In this document: positions 1-9,600 of the stretch, in pieces
Layout of the letters: each line of letters begins with the position of its first letter
Position numbering within the stretch: the stretch's first letter is position 1
Source of the DNA: a virus
Reading direction: 5' to 3' (one strand)
IMG/VR virus record: IMGVR_UViG_3300020446_000076
Coordinates: 1-24,939 of that record
Length of the DNA stretch: 24,939 nt
Notes under the pieces: model-generated
What the model was told of the DNA's origin: nothing
Seen by the model: only the letters and a program-made list of their open reading frames with translations
Database searches by the model: none
Position numbers and translations under genes: made by a program

Positions 1-63
1 TCCTTCTATGTAGTTAAAGTGACCACAAACAGGTCTGTTGAATCGTGCCGTATGAGTAATTAA
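1..63 (+). CDS. C-terminal fragment of an upstream gene (unidentified)
   Basis: Frame 1 is open from the first base and ends in TAA at 61-63, giving about 20 residues ending in CRMSN. The other two forward frames stop within the first 20 bases. A late promoter lies just downstream, as expected of a gene boundary, so this is probably the end of a preceding late gene. Twenty residues are too few to name it, and an open frame this short could be chance. Confidence 0.4.
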   Translation, partial: SFYVVKVTTNRSVESCRMSN

Positions 64-100
64 GTGCGCCTAAAATTATGCCTATAAATATAGTTAAAGT
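11..100 (+). repeat. Direct repeat TAGTTAAAGT, copies at 11-20 and 91-100
   Basis: The ten bases TAGTTAAAGT occur at 11-20 and again at 91-100. Allowing one mismatch, the match extends to 13 bases (8-20 and 88-100). The copies start exactly 80 bases apart. The second abuts the late promoter box at 83-90 and would cover its predicted transcription start. It may be a regulatory site or a chance AT-rich match. Confidence 0.4.
83..90 (+). promoter_or_regulatory. T4-type late promoter box TATAAATA upstream of gp48
   Basis: This is an exact TATAAATA, the box recognised by the T4 late sigma factor gp55 with the sliding clamp gp45. It lies in the 70-base gap before the gp48 start at 134. With T4 spacing, transcription would begin near 96 and give a leader of about 38 bases. 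A purine-rich AAGGA at 115-119 lies 14 bases before the ATG, rather far for a ribosome binding site. This promoter probably drives the 134-6569 operon. Confidence 0.8.
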
Positions 101-133
101 ATACGAAATTTTTAAAGGAAACACAACCAGAAA

Positions 134-976
134 ATGCCACTAAAAAACTTATTGGGAGGTGCTATTGGAGAAGCAGGCCGTATTGTTAAAAACGTTGCGG
201 GCGGAGCCATAAGCAACACACTTCGACGTCTAGTAGGAGCGGGCATAGTAGGCGATTCACGTCTTACGATGGCCAGAGCCAAGTGGAGTGGCAGAGCAGG
301 TAAAAAAGACTGGCGCGTGAGATTACAGGTGCCACAAGGGTCACCATTACTGACTTTCTTTTTTGACAACAATCCATTATTGGCACCTTTGAGGGAAAGC
401 CGTGGCGTGTTTTGGCCGTTGACACCATCAATGGTAATACAGCATTCAGCAAATTACAATCCAATGGATCTGCAACACAGCAACTATCCTGCGCAGGCCT
501 ATAACAATTCACAAGTGGACCAAATGAACATTGTGGGAGAATTTCCTGTGCAAAATTCAGAAGACGCCAAACACTGGGTGGCCACAATCAATTTTTTAAG
601 AACAGCAACAAAAATGTTTTTTGGTAGTGATCAAGGATTAGGTGGATTGAAAGGTTCTCCTCCACCGATCATGCATCTTTCAGGATACGGTGATCATATG
701 TTCAATAAAGTGCCTGTTGTCATAAACACATTCAACGTGGAATTGAGATCAGGTATTGACTACATTTCAACAAAACAGTCTGAAGTTTATAGACAGACAT
801 TCACTGATTTTGATTTGGAAAGCAGTAATGCTCAAACCTGGGCACCCACACTGTCATTGATATCGGTGTTGATCACTCCAATCTACTCTAGAGATAGTGT
901 CAAAGATTTCTCAATGAGTAAATTTGTGAGAGGTGAACTTAACGGTAAAGGACGTAACGAGATAGGATTTATTTAA
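134..976 (+). CDS. 48: Baseplate tail tube cap protein, gp48-like
   Basis: The 280-residue product resembles the T4 gp48 family, which caps the baseplate and starts tail tube polymerisation. T4 gp48 is longer (about 364 residues). Recognisable parts are a Gly/Ala-rich N terminus, a middle part with the motif RGVFWPLTPSMV (residues 91-102), and a C-terminal part with TWAPTLSLISVLITPIYSR, typical of tube-like beta-barrel proteins in this family. No signal peptide or membrane segment is seen. It is the first gene after a late promoter and overlaps the gp53 gene by one base (TAATG at 974-978), which suggests translational coupling. T4 also has the related gp54; only one member of the pair is present here, so a gp54 identity is the main alternative. 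Confidence 0.82.
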   Translation: MPLKNLLGGAIGEAGRIVKNVAGGAISNTLRRLVGAGIVGDSRLTMARAKWSGRAGKKDWRVRLQVPQGSPLLTFFFDNNPLLAPLRESRGVFWPLTPSMVIQHSANYNPMDLQHSNYPAQAYNNSQVDQMNIVGEFPVQNSEDAKHWVATINFLRTATKMFFGSDQGLGGLKGSPPPIMHLSGYGDHMFNKVPVVINTFNVELRSGIDYISTKQSEVYRQTFTDFDLESSNAQTWAPTLSLISVLITPIYSRDSVKDFSMSKFVRGELNGKGRNEIGFI

Positions 977-1275
977 TGGCCAAATATTCACAGACATCAC
1001 CTTACTTTGAAACAGAACAAATCAACGATTCGCTGGACATATTGAATCCTAGAACTATCACGGCAGAAGGTGATGATCAAGATTATACCATAGAGAGAAC
1101 TTATGCTTACAGACCAGACCTATTGGCCTATGACCTTTATGGCACTCCGAGATTGTGGTGGGTGTTCGCTCAAAGAAATCCTAACGAAATAGAAGATCCC
1201 ATATACGATTTCAAACCTGGAGTCACAATCAAATTGCCTAAAAAGGACAATGTGCTCAAAGACGTAGGAGTGTAG
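976..1275 (+). CDS. 53: Baseplate wedge protein gp53-like
   Basis: The 99-residue protein matches the gp53 wedge family, which in T4 helps close six wedges round the hub. The signature is YRPDLLAYDLYGTPRLWWVF (residues about 46-65), followed by FAQRNPNEIEDP and a C-terminal KPGVTIKLP that resembles the end of a LysM-like fold. T4 gp53 is about 196 residues, so this is a compact form that keeps the conserved core. AGGA at 964-967 lies 8 bases before the ATG, and the start overlaps the gp48 stop codon. Confidence 0.85.
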   Translation: MAKYSQTSPYFETEQINDSLDILNPRTITAEGDDQDYTIERTYAYRPDLLAYDLYGTPRLWWVFAQRNPNEIEDPIYDFKPGVTIKLPKKDNVLKDVGV

Positions 1276-1276
1276 T

Positions 1277-3556
1277 GTGCCTGATTTCAAAAATATATTC
1301 AAACAGTTCAAAGACGACCTTATCGCAGATACTAAACGTACGATCTCTCAAGAAGCAAGTCGCGTGTATGCAGATGCCAAAAGCGCATTATTCAATAAAG
1401 CGACTGGCGGAAAAACAAGCAGTGTGTACGGGCAGGCCCAGTACAACAGAAAAGCCAGCATAAATCAATTTACACAACCAGAACCAAATGTGTTACACAA
1501 ATTTGCCACTTATAACACAGTGTTCACACTGTCAGCATTGAGCGAAGAGGAGTTACAAAATCCCAAAACATTTTTTCAAAGCAAACCACACGACGTCATT
1601 GCTCAGAGTTCAGGCATAGATGCCACTAAAAATTACAGGCAAGGTCCTCCTGGCCAAAGTGGCAGAACTGGAATTGACAAGCGAATTTTAGAGGACAACA
1701 CCAATTTAAGAAATAAATTGTACGATGCACAGATGGAGTTTCAAAAAAACAACGACATATATTTTAGAAGTGTGGAGATTTTGTCTGTACCAGGTTACAA
1801 TGAAAAAAGACGTCTGACCAGTGCCACAAAAGTAGATATTGTGATGGTCGAGCCATATGGTTTGACACTGTTGGAAAAAATCAAGGCGGCCGCGGCCAAC
1901 AACGGATATTTGGATCATTTGGATGCGGCGTATATGTTGACCATAGAATTCAAAGGTTTTGACGAAAATGGTCGCTCTGTGGACGTTGATCAGGCCACAA
2001 CCAAACGAGTTATTCCAGTCAAACTGGTCACAATGGACATAGATGTCAACAACAGCGGCACAGTGTATAATATTCAAGCAATTCCCTATAACGAATTCGC
2101 CTTCACAAATCTTTATATGTATCCAAGAACTAGCGCATCGTTGGTCAGTGGTACGAAAAAATTATCTGACATTGTGAATGAGTTGCAGAACGTATTGAAT
2201 GAGCAGAACAAACAAGAACAAAAAGGATCTTACAATCAATATCCAGACGAATATCAAATCACAATAGATGAACGATTAAATCCAGGTAAAGATTTAGACT
2301 TTTCTTTGATCACTGAAAGATCAATGATAAAAAAAATTACCGCACAAGACACAGGAGAGGATGCTTTTGTTTACGAAAGAATCAGAATAACGCCAGGCAC
2401 GAGTATATTGAAAACTCTTGAAGAATTGATGAAAGGGCATCCAGATTTCGGCGAAAAAAAATGGACCGAATGGACTGATGCAGTTTTGAGTGGCGCGGGA
2501 GATTCTTTCTTTCAATACTTTAAAATTAGAGCCTCCATCGTGCCAACAAAAGAATTTGATAATATCAGACAAACCAATAGGAAAAAAATACAAATTGTTG
2601 TGGAACCTTACTACATCAGTGCTATGAATATTGTCACAGCCGGTGTTCACAACGGAAATAGAAGCAAATCTTATGTAGCAAAAAAATACAACTACATTTT
2701 TACAGGTGCAAACGTTGATGTGTTAAACCTTGATATCAATTACAAAGTTGCATACTTTCAATCACGATTGAAAGATATAGAAGCCTCAGACAGCAATGCA
2801 GGAAAAGTTGGCCAAAAACAGAATGATGAAGGGGATCCAATTAAACCAGCATCACCGGTGCCACCTACAGCGGGAGATTATTTAAATTTGAAAAATGACG
2901 TTGGTATGGCCAATTCATCGAACGCAGGTAGCACTGGTAAAAGTTCAAAAGGTTCTGATCAATTTTTTGATGCGATCACAAATCCAACAGCAGATATGGT
3001 TATCCTTAGAATGGAAATAATTGGTGATCCTGCGTGGTTGGGCCAGAGTCAATTTGTTCCGCCAGCACCACGATTGACATCACCAGGCATCAGTACCGAT
3101 AAGAATCGAGGATACTTCACAGGCGGCGAAACAGAAGCGATATGGAATCCAACGTTAAAATGTTACAACGCTGAAGTGGCTGAACCCATCGTGGATTTGC
3201 AATTTGTTGTGCCAGATGATGTGGATGACAAACGTGGCATATACGATATCAGTAAATCTCAACGTGCTGTGTTTTCAGGTCTGTACAAAGTGTATCAAGT
3301 GAGGCATTTTATGTCCGATGGACAATTTAGACAAGAACTTACTATGGTAAGATACAACAATCAAGACAGAGATGTTACTCCTATGAAAAATAAATCAATC
3401 AACAAGTCAAAAGGGGTGGTAACTAGTGCTGTGTACAACAAAGCCGCAAACGCCAGAAAAGACAGCATTAATGCCCGTTCAAAACCCGGTGTGTATGACA
3501 CTGCTTCAAGAAGTAGAAGAGCAGTAGATATCACCGACACAGAAGGATCGTTTTAA
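1277..3556 (+). CDS. Large baseplate hub-like structural protein (gp27 position)
   Basis: The 759-residue protein starts at GTG 1277, one base after the gp53 stop. GGAG at 1267-1270 lies 6 bases upstream, and no early in-frame ATG exists. An N-terminal helical stretch (about 1-60) is followed by beta-rich blocks. One contains VDIVMVEPYGLTLLEKI (about 188-204); a C-terminal block contains FSGLYKVYQVRHFMSDG (about 659-675) followed by a QELTMVRY strand, a pattern seen in gp27/gpD-type hub domains. Its place directly before spike gp5 also suggests that it is the hub ring holding the spike. T4 gp27 is only about 391 residues, so this would be a much enlarged hub. I do not recognise clear sequence identity to T4 gp27, so the hub role is inferred from position and fold-like motifs. 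Confidence 0.6.
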   Translation: MPDFKNIFKQFKDDLIADTKRTISQEASRVYADAKSALFNKATGGKTSSVYGQAQYNRKASINQFTQPEPNVLHKFATYNTVFTLSALSEEELQNPKTFFQSKPHDVIAQSSGIDATKNYRQGPPGQSGRTGIDKRILEDNTNLRNKLYDAQMEFQKNNDIYFRSVEILSVPGYNEKRRLTSATKVDIVMVEPYGLTLLEKIKAAAANNGYLDHLDAAYMLTIEFKGFDENGRSVDVDQATTKRVIPVKLVTMDIDVNNSGTVYNIQAIPYNEFAFTNLYMYPRTSASLVSGTKKLSDIVNELQNVLNEQNKQEQKGSYNQYPDEYQITIDERLNPGKDLDFSLITERSMIKKITAQDTGEDAFVYERIRITPGTSILKTLEELMKGHPDFGEKKWTEWTDAVLSGAGDSFFQYFKIRASIVPTKEFDNIRQTNRKKIQIVVEPYYISAMNIVTAGVHNGNRSKSYVAKKYNYIFTGANVDVLNLDINYKVAYFQSRLKDIEASDSNAGKVGQKQNDEGDPIKPASPVPPTAGDYLNLKNDVGMANSSNAGSTGKSSKGSDQFFDAITNPTADMVILRMEIIGDPAWLGQSQFVPPAPRLTSPGISTDKNRGYFTGGETEAIWNPTLKCYNAEVAEPIVDLQFVVPDDVDDKRGIYDISKSQRAVFSGLYKVYQVRHFMSDGQFRQELTMVRYNNQDRDVTPMKNKSINKSKGVVTSAVYNKAANARKDSINARSKPGVYDTASRSRRAVDITDTEGSF

Positions 3557-6156
3557 TGAGTGTCAAAGATTATTTACGGGGACACACATCAACACCCAAA
3601 GCACCACACACAGACACTTCGTGGGCCGCGGAAAACCCAGGTCCATATATTGGTATTGTAAAAGACAATGTGGATCCGTTGAAAATGGGCAGACTGTCAG
3701 TTAATATTCCTGCTTTGTCAAAGACCACAGAACCAACAGCGACAAATTTGATCACATGTGACTATCTTGCTCCTTTTTACGGAGCCAAAGATGCAAACTT
3801 TAATCAACCAGGTTCCACCAAATACACAGGCAGTCAGCACAGTTATGGCTTTTGGGCAGTGCCACCTGACATAGGCACACGAGTATTGGTGATATTTGCG
3901 GAAGGCAAATTGAATCAAGCATTTTGGATTGGATGTGTACAGGAACCAGTCACCAATCACATGATTCCAGGTATTGCGGCCAGTGAAAGAACCTGGGATA
4001 AAAGTTCTGGAGGACCTGCTGGCAAGTATAGTTCTTCCGTAGACAAACAAAAAACATACGGCACTCTCAATGTGCCATCAGGCGAACTCAACAGGGCCAC
4101 TCCAGAATCATCGCCATTAGGAGACTATGACTCATTCCTGAAACCCATACACCCGTTGGCAGACATTTTGGCCACACAAGGTTTGATTGGTGATGATGTG
4201 CGAGGAACCACAACAAGTTCGGCACGTAGAGAATCGCCCAGCCAAGTATTTGGAATGAGCACACCTGGTGCCAAAGACCTATCCAGCACCAAGCAGTTGG
4301 TAGGAACCAAAGACGCTTTAAAAGAAGACTATGTAGCCAGAGGTCCAGGTCATACTTTTGTGATGGATGACGGAGACGAGCAGGGTGAGAACCAACTGAC
4401 AAGGTTACGAACAGCATCAGGACACCAGTTGTTAATGCACGACACAGAGGGTGTGGTTTACATTGCCAACGGATCAGGAAAAAGTTGGTTGGAAATGAGT
4501 CCAGAAGGAAAAATTTACATCTACGCACAAGACGGATTTAATTTGAGAGGTGACGGAAACTTTGATCTACACTCAGGTGCTGACATAAATTTCCATGCCA
4601 AAAATGACATCAAGTTCACAGCAGAAGGCAGTGTGGTCAACAACGCAGAAGGCTATGTGATGAGCATAGGCAAACAGGGTATATTCAGTAACACCACAGA
4701 AGGCAGTATCAGATTCAATGCTCGCGACGGAATATCGTCATACACAGAGGGCACACAATTATGGGGAGCCAAGGGGCAGATTCATCTTGCCGGCACACAG
4801 GTACACTTGAATTCCACAATACCTCAACCCACCTGGGGACCCAGTTGGTTGACACCAGAACAGATTGGCATAATCACAGATGAATCACAGAACGATGTGA
4901 ACATCACAGTGGGTCCTGGAGAAATATTAGAAGCCAACACAAGAAAAACCAAAACCACAATCAGCAACATGGTAACACATGAACCATTCACCAGAGCACC
5001 ATCTGGCGTGGTTGAAACCGTGACACAGTTTGAGGATCCTGTTGAATGGAAACGTTTGAGTCAAACTCCTGGCACGGTGGAGTACATGGCACAGAAAAAC
5101 AGAGAAAGCAAAAATGCCCACGTGAGAGAACTGCAATATTTTACTGATCTTGAAAGGTACACAATGAATCAAAGCAAACCAGCCAGTCTGAAAAACGTTC
5201 CTGTGTCTATAGGAAAATTTGCTTCGTTTGCCAAAACCAATGTCAAAGTCAAGAAAAAATTAAAATTAAACAAATCTGATATCAAAACTTTACAAGATGC
5301 TGGCGTGTATGATGCCAGAGAGGTCTATAGAACAGGACAGACGCCTGAACAATATGTACAAGCCAACAGCAAAGTGATACAGAGCAAAATGACACGGACG
5401 TTGAATGACATGAAAGACGCATTTCCTGGCATCAACAAGGCCATAGATGGAATCAAAGAAGGTGACTTGATTAAACTTGATACCAGTGCCATCAGCAAGG
5501 ATCTGATCAACACACTGAAAAACGGTGGAGGTTTCAAACTTGACACATTTGCAAAAAACTTAGACGTGGGCAGAGTCAAAGAAATAGCAGGACAATTTGC
5601 TGGACAGTACAATGAAATATACAATGTGGTAACATCAATTCCAAACATGTCCAAAGATCAAATAAGCGGCATAATGATCAGCAAAGTCACAGGTGGACAC
5701 TTGACCAGTTTGAGCAAAGAAGCAATTTTCAACGCAGGTTCAAAATACCTAATGACCAACGCTGGCAAATTTTTCAGCAGAGGGTCTGCCAACAACATTC
5801 CACCAAGTTTGAGAGGTACAGCCAAAGGCAGACTCATGCAGGGTGCCACATCTATCAAAGATCATATTGGCAGTTTGGCCAGCAAATTCAAAACAGGTGG
5901 TTTGAGTGGCGGATTTGCCGCAATTGGACAAGGACTTAAAAAGTTTTTCAGTGATCAAAGACTCAAAGAAAACATTGAAAAAATTGGAGTTTCACCTAAG
6001 GGAATCAACATCTATCAGTTTAAATACAAACACAGTGATGGCACATATCAAGGTGTGATGGCGCAGGAGGTGCCTTGGGCCAGTGAAATTACTGATACAG
6101 GCTACTATGCTGTTGATTACAGCAAAGTTGATGTGGAATTTAGGAGATTGCATTAA
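3556..6156 (+). CDS. 5: Baseplate spike gp5-like: OB-fold, beta-helix, C-terminal S74 chaperone
   Basis: The 866-residue protein is the central spike under the hub. Residues 30-150 form the gp5/VgrG OB-fold; YIGIVKDNVDPLKMGRLSV lines up with the start of T4 gp5 (FVGVVEDRMDPLKLGRVRV). Residues about 262-420 are short repeated beta-strands (SGADINFHAKNDIKFTAEG and similar), fitting a trimeric beta-helix needle. Residues about 430-795 look mixed or helical and are unassigned. Residues 799-866 match the peptidase S74 intramolecular chaperone domain: SDQRLKENI, then IYQFKY, GVMAQEV and AVDYSKV. Family knowledge predicts self-cleavage just before Ser799, with Lys804 as partner. The T4 lysozyme domain between OB-fold and needle is absent. 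The start overlaps the preceding stop (TAATG), and GAAGGA at 3542-3547 is the ribosome binding site. Confidence 0.88.
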   Translation: MSVKDYLRGHTSTPKAPHTDTSWAAENPGPYIGIVKDNVDPLKMGRLSVNIPALSKTTEPTATNLITCDYLAPFYGAKDANFNQPGSTKYTGSQHSYGFWAVPPDIGTRVLVIFAEGKLNQAFWIGCVQEPVTNHMIPGIAASERTWDKSSGGPAGKYSSSVDKQKTYGTLNVPSGELNRATPESSPLGDYDSFLKPIHPLADILATQGLIGDDVRGTTTSSARRESPSQVFGMSTPGAKDLSSTKQLVGTKDALKEDYVARGPGHTFVMDDGDEQGENQLTRLRTASGHQLLMHDTEGVVYIANGSGKSWLEMSPEGKIYIYAQDGFNLRGDGNFDLHSGADINFHAKNDIKFTAEGSVVNNAEGYVMSIGKQGIFSNTTEGSIRFNARDGISSYTEGTQLWGAKGQIHLAGTQVHLNSTIPQPTWGPSWLTPEQIGIITDESQNDVNITVGPGEILEANTRKTKTTISNMVTHEPFTRAPSGVVETVTQFEDPVEWKRLSQTPGTVEYMAQKNRESKNAHVRELQYFTDLERYTMNQSKPASLKNVPVSIGKFASFAKTNVKVKKKLKLNKSDIKTLQDAGVYDAREVYRTGQTPEQYVQANSKVIQSKMTRTLNDMKDAFPGINKAIDGIKEGDLIKLDTSAISKDLINTLKNGGGFKLDTFAKNLDVGRVKEIAGQFAGQYNEIYNVVTSIPNMSKDQISGIMISKVTGGHLTSLSKEAIFNAGSKYLMTNAGKFFSRGSANNIPPSLRGTAKGRLMQGATSIKDHIGSLASKFKTGGLSGGFAAIGQGLKKFFSDQRLKENIEKIGVSPKGINIYQFKYKHSDGTYQGVMAQEVPWASEITDTGYYAVDYSKVDVEFRRLH
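5950..6153 (+). other. S74 (endosialidase-type) intramolecular chaperone domain of gp5
   Basis: This is the C-terminal 68 codons of the spike gene. It begins at AGT 5950 (Ser799) in SDQRLK, the conserved Ser-Asp-x-Arg-x-Lys start of the domain, with Ser and Lys five residues apart as in the reported catalytic pair. Such domains help trimeric beta-helices fold and then cut themselves off. The domain follows a Gly-rich segment (GGLSGGFAAIGQGLKKFF). Confidence 0.82.
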
Positions 6157-6569
6157 TGGCATACGGAGATAACACAAATAATTCAAATGACGCACAAGGC
6201 GTTACTTTTAAAGGGTTTTCATCAAGGGCCGACAGGCAGAACTTTAAGGTCTATGATTTTGAATGTGCTAAACAGGATCTCATAAATCGTTTGTCGGTAC
6301 GCAAGGGCGAAAGAGTCGAGAACCCTGAGTTTGGTACGATCATATATGATGCACTGTTTGAACCATTCACAGAAGATCTCAGAGATGCTATTCTTGATGA
6401 TGTCACAGAGAATTTGAACGCAGATCCACGCATAGCCACAGAAGATATTGTGGTCACAGAAGCAGACAAAGGCATAGCCATACAGGCCACTATACGGTTT
6501 GTGCCCTTGGATATCACCGAAAAATTACAGTTCTCTTTTGACGAAAACAGCCTATTGCGTCTATCTTAA
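6156..6569 (+). CDS. 25: Baseplate wedge protein gp25
   Basis: The 137-residue protein belongs to the GPW/gp25 family, which links the inner baseplate wedge to the first sheath ring and is shared by contractile tails, pyocins and T6SS (TssE). The diagnostic stretch is RKGERVENPEFGTIIYDALF (residues about 49-68), followed by DPRIATEDIVV and a C-terminal beta-strand region. Length matches the family (T4 gp25 is 132 residues). The start is fixed by TAGGAG at 6141-6146 and overlaps the gp5 stop (TAATG). It is the last gene of the first packed operon; a 42-base gap with a late promoter follows. Confidence 0.92.
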   Translation: MAYGDNTNNSNDAQGVTFKGFSSRADRQNFKVYDFECAKQDLINRLSVRKGERVENPEFGTIIYDALFEPFTEDLRDAILDDVTENLNADPRIATEDIVVTEADKGIAIQATIRFVPLDITEKLQFSFDENSLLRLS

Positions 6570-6589
6570 TATACGCCGTTAATTTAATA

Positions 6590-6597
6590 TATAAATA
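6590..6597 (+). promoter_or_regulatory. T4-type late promoter box TATAAATA upstream of gp6
   Basis: An exact TATAAATA lies in the 42-base gap between the gp25 and gp6 genes. With T4 geometry, transcription would start near 6603, only about 9 bases before the gp6 ATG at 6612. The bases between (CCATACAAACAGT) contain no Shine-Dalgarno-like sequence. The gap shows no hairpin plus T-run, so readthrough from the upstream operon is also likely. Confidence 0.8.
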
Positions 6598-6611
6598 TCC
6601 ATACAAACAGT

Positions 6612-9600
6612 ATGGCCACAACAGATAGACAAAACAGATTATTAGTAGCCGAGGATTGGCGTAAGATTTATCAGGCATTCCAACAGGCAGATTTCAAAAG
6701 TTACGATTTTGAGACCCTGCGCAGAACAATGGTGGCATATCTACGTGAAAATTATCCAGACGATTTCAATGACTTTGTAGAGAGTTCAGAGTATGTGGCT
6801 CTTATAGATTTAATAGCCTACATTTCTCAAGCACTTTCTTTCAGAGTAGATTTGAATGCCAGAGAAAACTTTTTAGAAACAGCAGAAAGACGTAACTCAA
6901 TTTTGCGATTGGCAAGATTGATCAGTTACAATGCCAAAAGAAATCAACCTGCCACGGGACTTTTGAAAGTGGATTCAATTTCAACTACACAAGATGTTTT
7001 TGATTCAACAGGTACAAACCTTTCCAATACCACTGTGATTTGGAACGATTCAGCCAACAACAATTACGGAGAACAGTTTACTGCCATATTGAATGCGGCC
7101 AACCAAACAGGACAATTAATTGGCAAACCAAGAGAATCAGACACCATTGGTGGAGTAGCAACAGAAGTTTATACATTAAGTTCAAATCAAAATGATTTGC
7201 CAATTTTTACATTCAGTGCAAACATTGGCGGTAGTAATAGAAATTTTGAAGTGGTGCCTAGCACTATCACAGATTCAGAATCCATTTATGAATCTGCTCC
7301 TGTAAATGGTACAGGTTTGACATACACATACAGATCAGATGGATCTGGTGACAGTTCCAACAACACAGGTTACTTCTTCTTGTTTAAACAAGGCACCATG
7401 ACATATGAAGATTTTTCAGTAGACACAGCAATCACAAACTATGTGAAAAGTTTTAATAAAACAAATGTCAACAATTCAGATGTGTTTTTATATAAATTTG
7501 ACGAGTTTGGTCAAATATTGGAACAATGGAAACAGGTGCCTGCGCTATCAGGCAACAATGCTATCTACAACAGTTTGGCAAACTCAGAAAGAAATATTTA
7601 CAATGTAGTCACAAAGGTGGGAGACACAATTGATCTAGTGTTTGGAGATGGAAACTTTTCCAACTTGCCAATTGGTACTTTTAGACTGTACACCAGAAGC
7701 AGTGACAATGCCAGATATGCAATCCAACCTGCTGACATGACCAACATACAGATTGTAGTACCTTATGTGGACAGAAACGGTGCTCAACAAAATTTAACAG
7801 TGGCAATGAGCCTTCAGGCATCTGTGTACAATGCGGCCGCCACAGAATCAAACGATTCAATTAAAGAAAAAGCCGCACAGGTGTACTACACACAAAACAG
7901 AATGATCACAGCAGAGGATTACCAGATTGCTCCTTTGAGTGCTTCACAGGAAATTATTAAAGTGAGAAGTGTCAACAGATCAGCATCAGGTATTTCGAGA
8001 GCCAAAGAAGTATTGGACCCTACGGGTGCTTATTCAAATGTCAATGTGTTTGCGGAAGATGGCATACTTTACAGAGAAGAAAGCACACAACAGTTTACAT
8101 TTCAGTTCACAAACGACAACACCATCAGCGCGACAATTGATAATGATGTAGAGACGAAAATTAAACAAGCATACTCAAGACATTTTTATTACTTGAAATA
8201 CGGCACTAAAGACTTGAGCAGTTTGAATGCCACGTGGAATTCCACAACCACCAGCACAAATACCAACACAGGATATTTCACATCAGGTGGTGCCTTGGTG
8301 GTAGGTGATTCTGCCACATCCAATTTCAAATACGCAAAACAAGGTGCTTTGATCAAATTCACATCACCTGACTCTAGAGAATTTTTAAACAACACACTGG
8401 TCACAGCAGGCACAGACAATGCTGAGGATAGGGCGTGGGCCAAAATAGGAGCAGTGGAAGGTGATGGCGCCAACGCAGGTGTTGGAAATTTAGAATCAGG
8501 CTTGGGTCCTGTGACTTTGGCACAAATCATACCAAACGGTGCTATCGTTGACAGTGTGATTCCCAATTTGACCACAACATTTAGTGATGCTTTGAAAGTA
8601 GATTTGATTGATCGTATTGGAGCATATGAAAACTTTGGGTTGAGATACGACATAGATTCAGAGAGTTGGAAAGTTATTACAAGCACAAATTTGAGCGCCA
8701 GCAGTGTGTTCAGTCTGGGCAACACAGGTGATGTCACAGATGCCAATTTAGATGCTAGTTGGTGGTTTAAATTCACCAATGATGGAAGCACATACACTGT
8801 GACATATAGAAGTTTAGACTATATTTTTGAATCAGAAGGACAAAACAAGTTTCATTATGATTCACAAGAAAAAATTTATGATTACAAAACAGGTGCCACT
8901 GTGTATGACACGGTAAAAATTTTAAAGACAAATTCCATTGTGAGCACAGGTAACGGAATAGGTTACCCATTGATTTGGGCAGTCACAGATACAGTCACAG
9001 AAGCAGATGGATTTCAAGACAATAGAAAAATTAAGGTGGGATTCTATGACAGCGATGATGACGGAGTAGTTGATAATCCTGAACTGTTTGATATCTATGT
9101 TGAACCAAACACCAGCACAGCCACAAAATTTGTATTTTTTGAAAAATATTTAAGTTACAACAACATTGAACGATTTAGACCTTACGCGGCCACAAACTTT
9201 ATTGTGACACAAAACGAATCAGATATTAATCTAAACACCTCAGCGTACACAGACGGCCAACTGTTTTACTTTTACGACGAATCAGAAGATGTGATCAAAA
9301 GTTACAGTTCAACCACTAACACACTTTCAACATCAACAGATTACATTGCGAGACGTGGTAGATCAGGTATTGACTTTCAGTACAAACACCACGCAGGGCA
9401 GGAAACACGTATTGATCCTGCTGTGTCAAACATCATTGATCTGTATGTGTTAGAAAGATCTTATGACAACTTGTACAGAATTTGGTTACAGGACGGTGGA
9501 CCAAAACCAACTGCTAGTACAAGTGACCAGTTGAGAATAAGTTATTCTTCATCATTGAATGCAATAAAAAGTTTATCAGATCAAATCATTTATCATCCTG

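Noticed and set aside
4088-4528. Minus-strand open frame of 146 codons inside the gp5 gene
   Set aside because: It lies entirely opposite a well-supported gene, has a Leu/Trp/Cys-rich shadow composition and shows no family motif or ribosome site.
6570-6611. Possible terminator between gp25 and gp6
   Set aside because: No GC-rich hairpin followed by a T-run is visible; the gap is AT-rich and explained by the late promoter.
7491-7498. TATAAATT inside gp6, one base from the late promoter box
   Set aside because: It is in mid-gene, far from any start, in AT-rich coding sequence, and an inexact match.
8189-8797. Minus-strand open frame of 202 codons inside the gp6 gene
   Set aside because: It is antisense to gp6. 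The Val/Leu/Pro/Ser-rich composition is what the Thr/Asn/Asp-rich sense codons give on the other strand.
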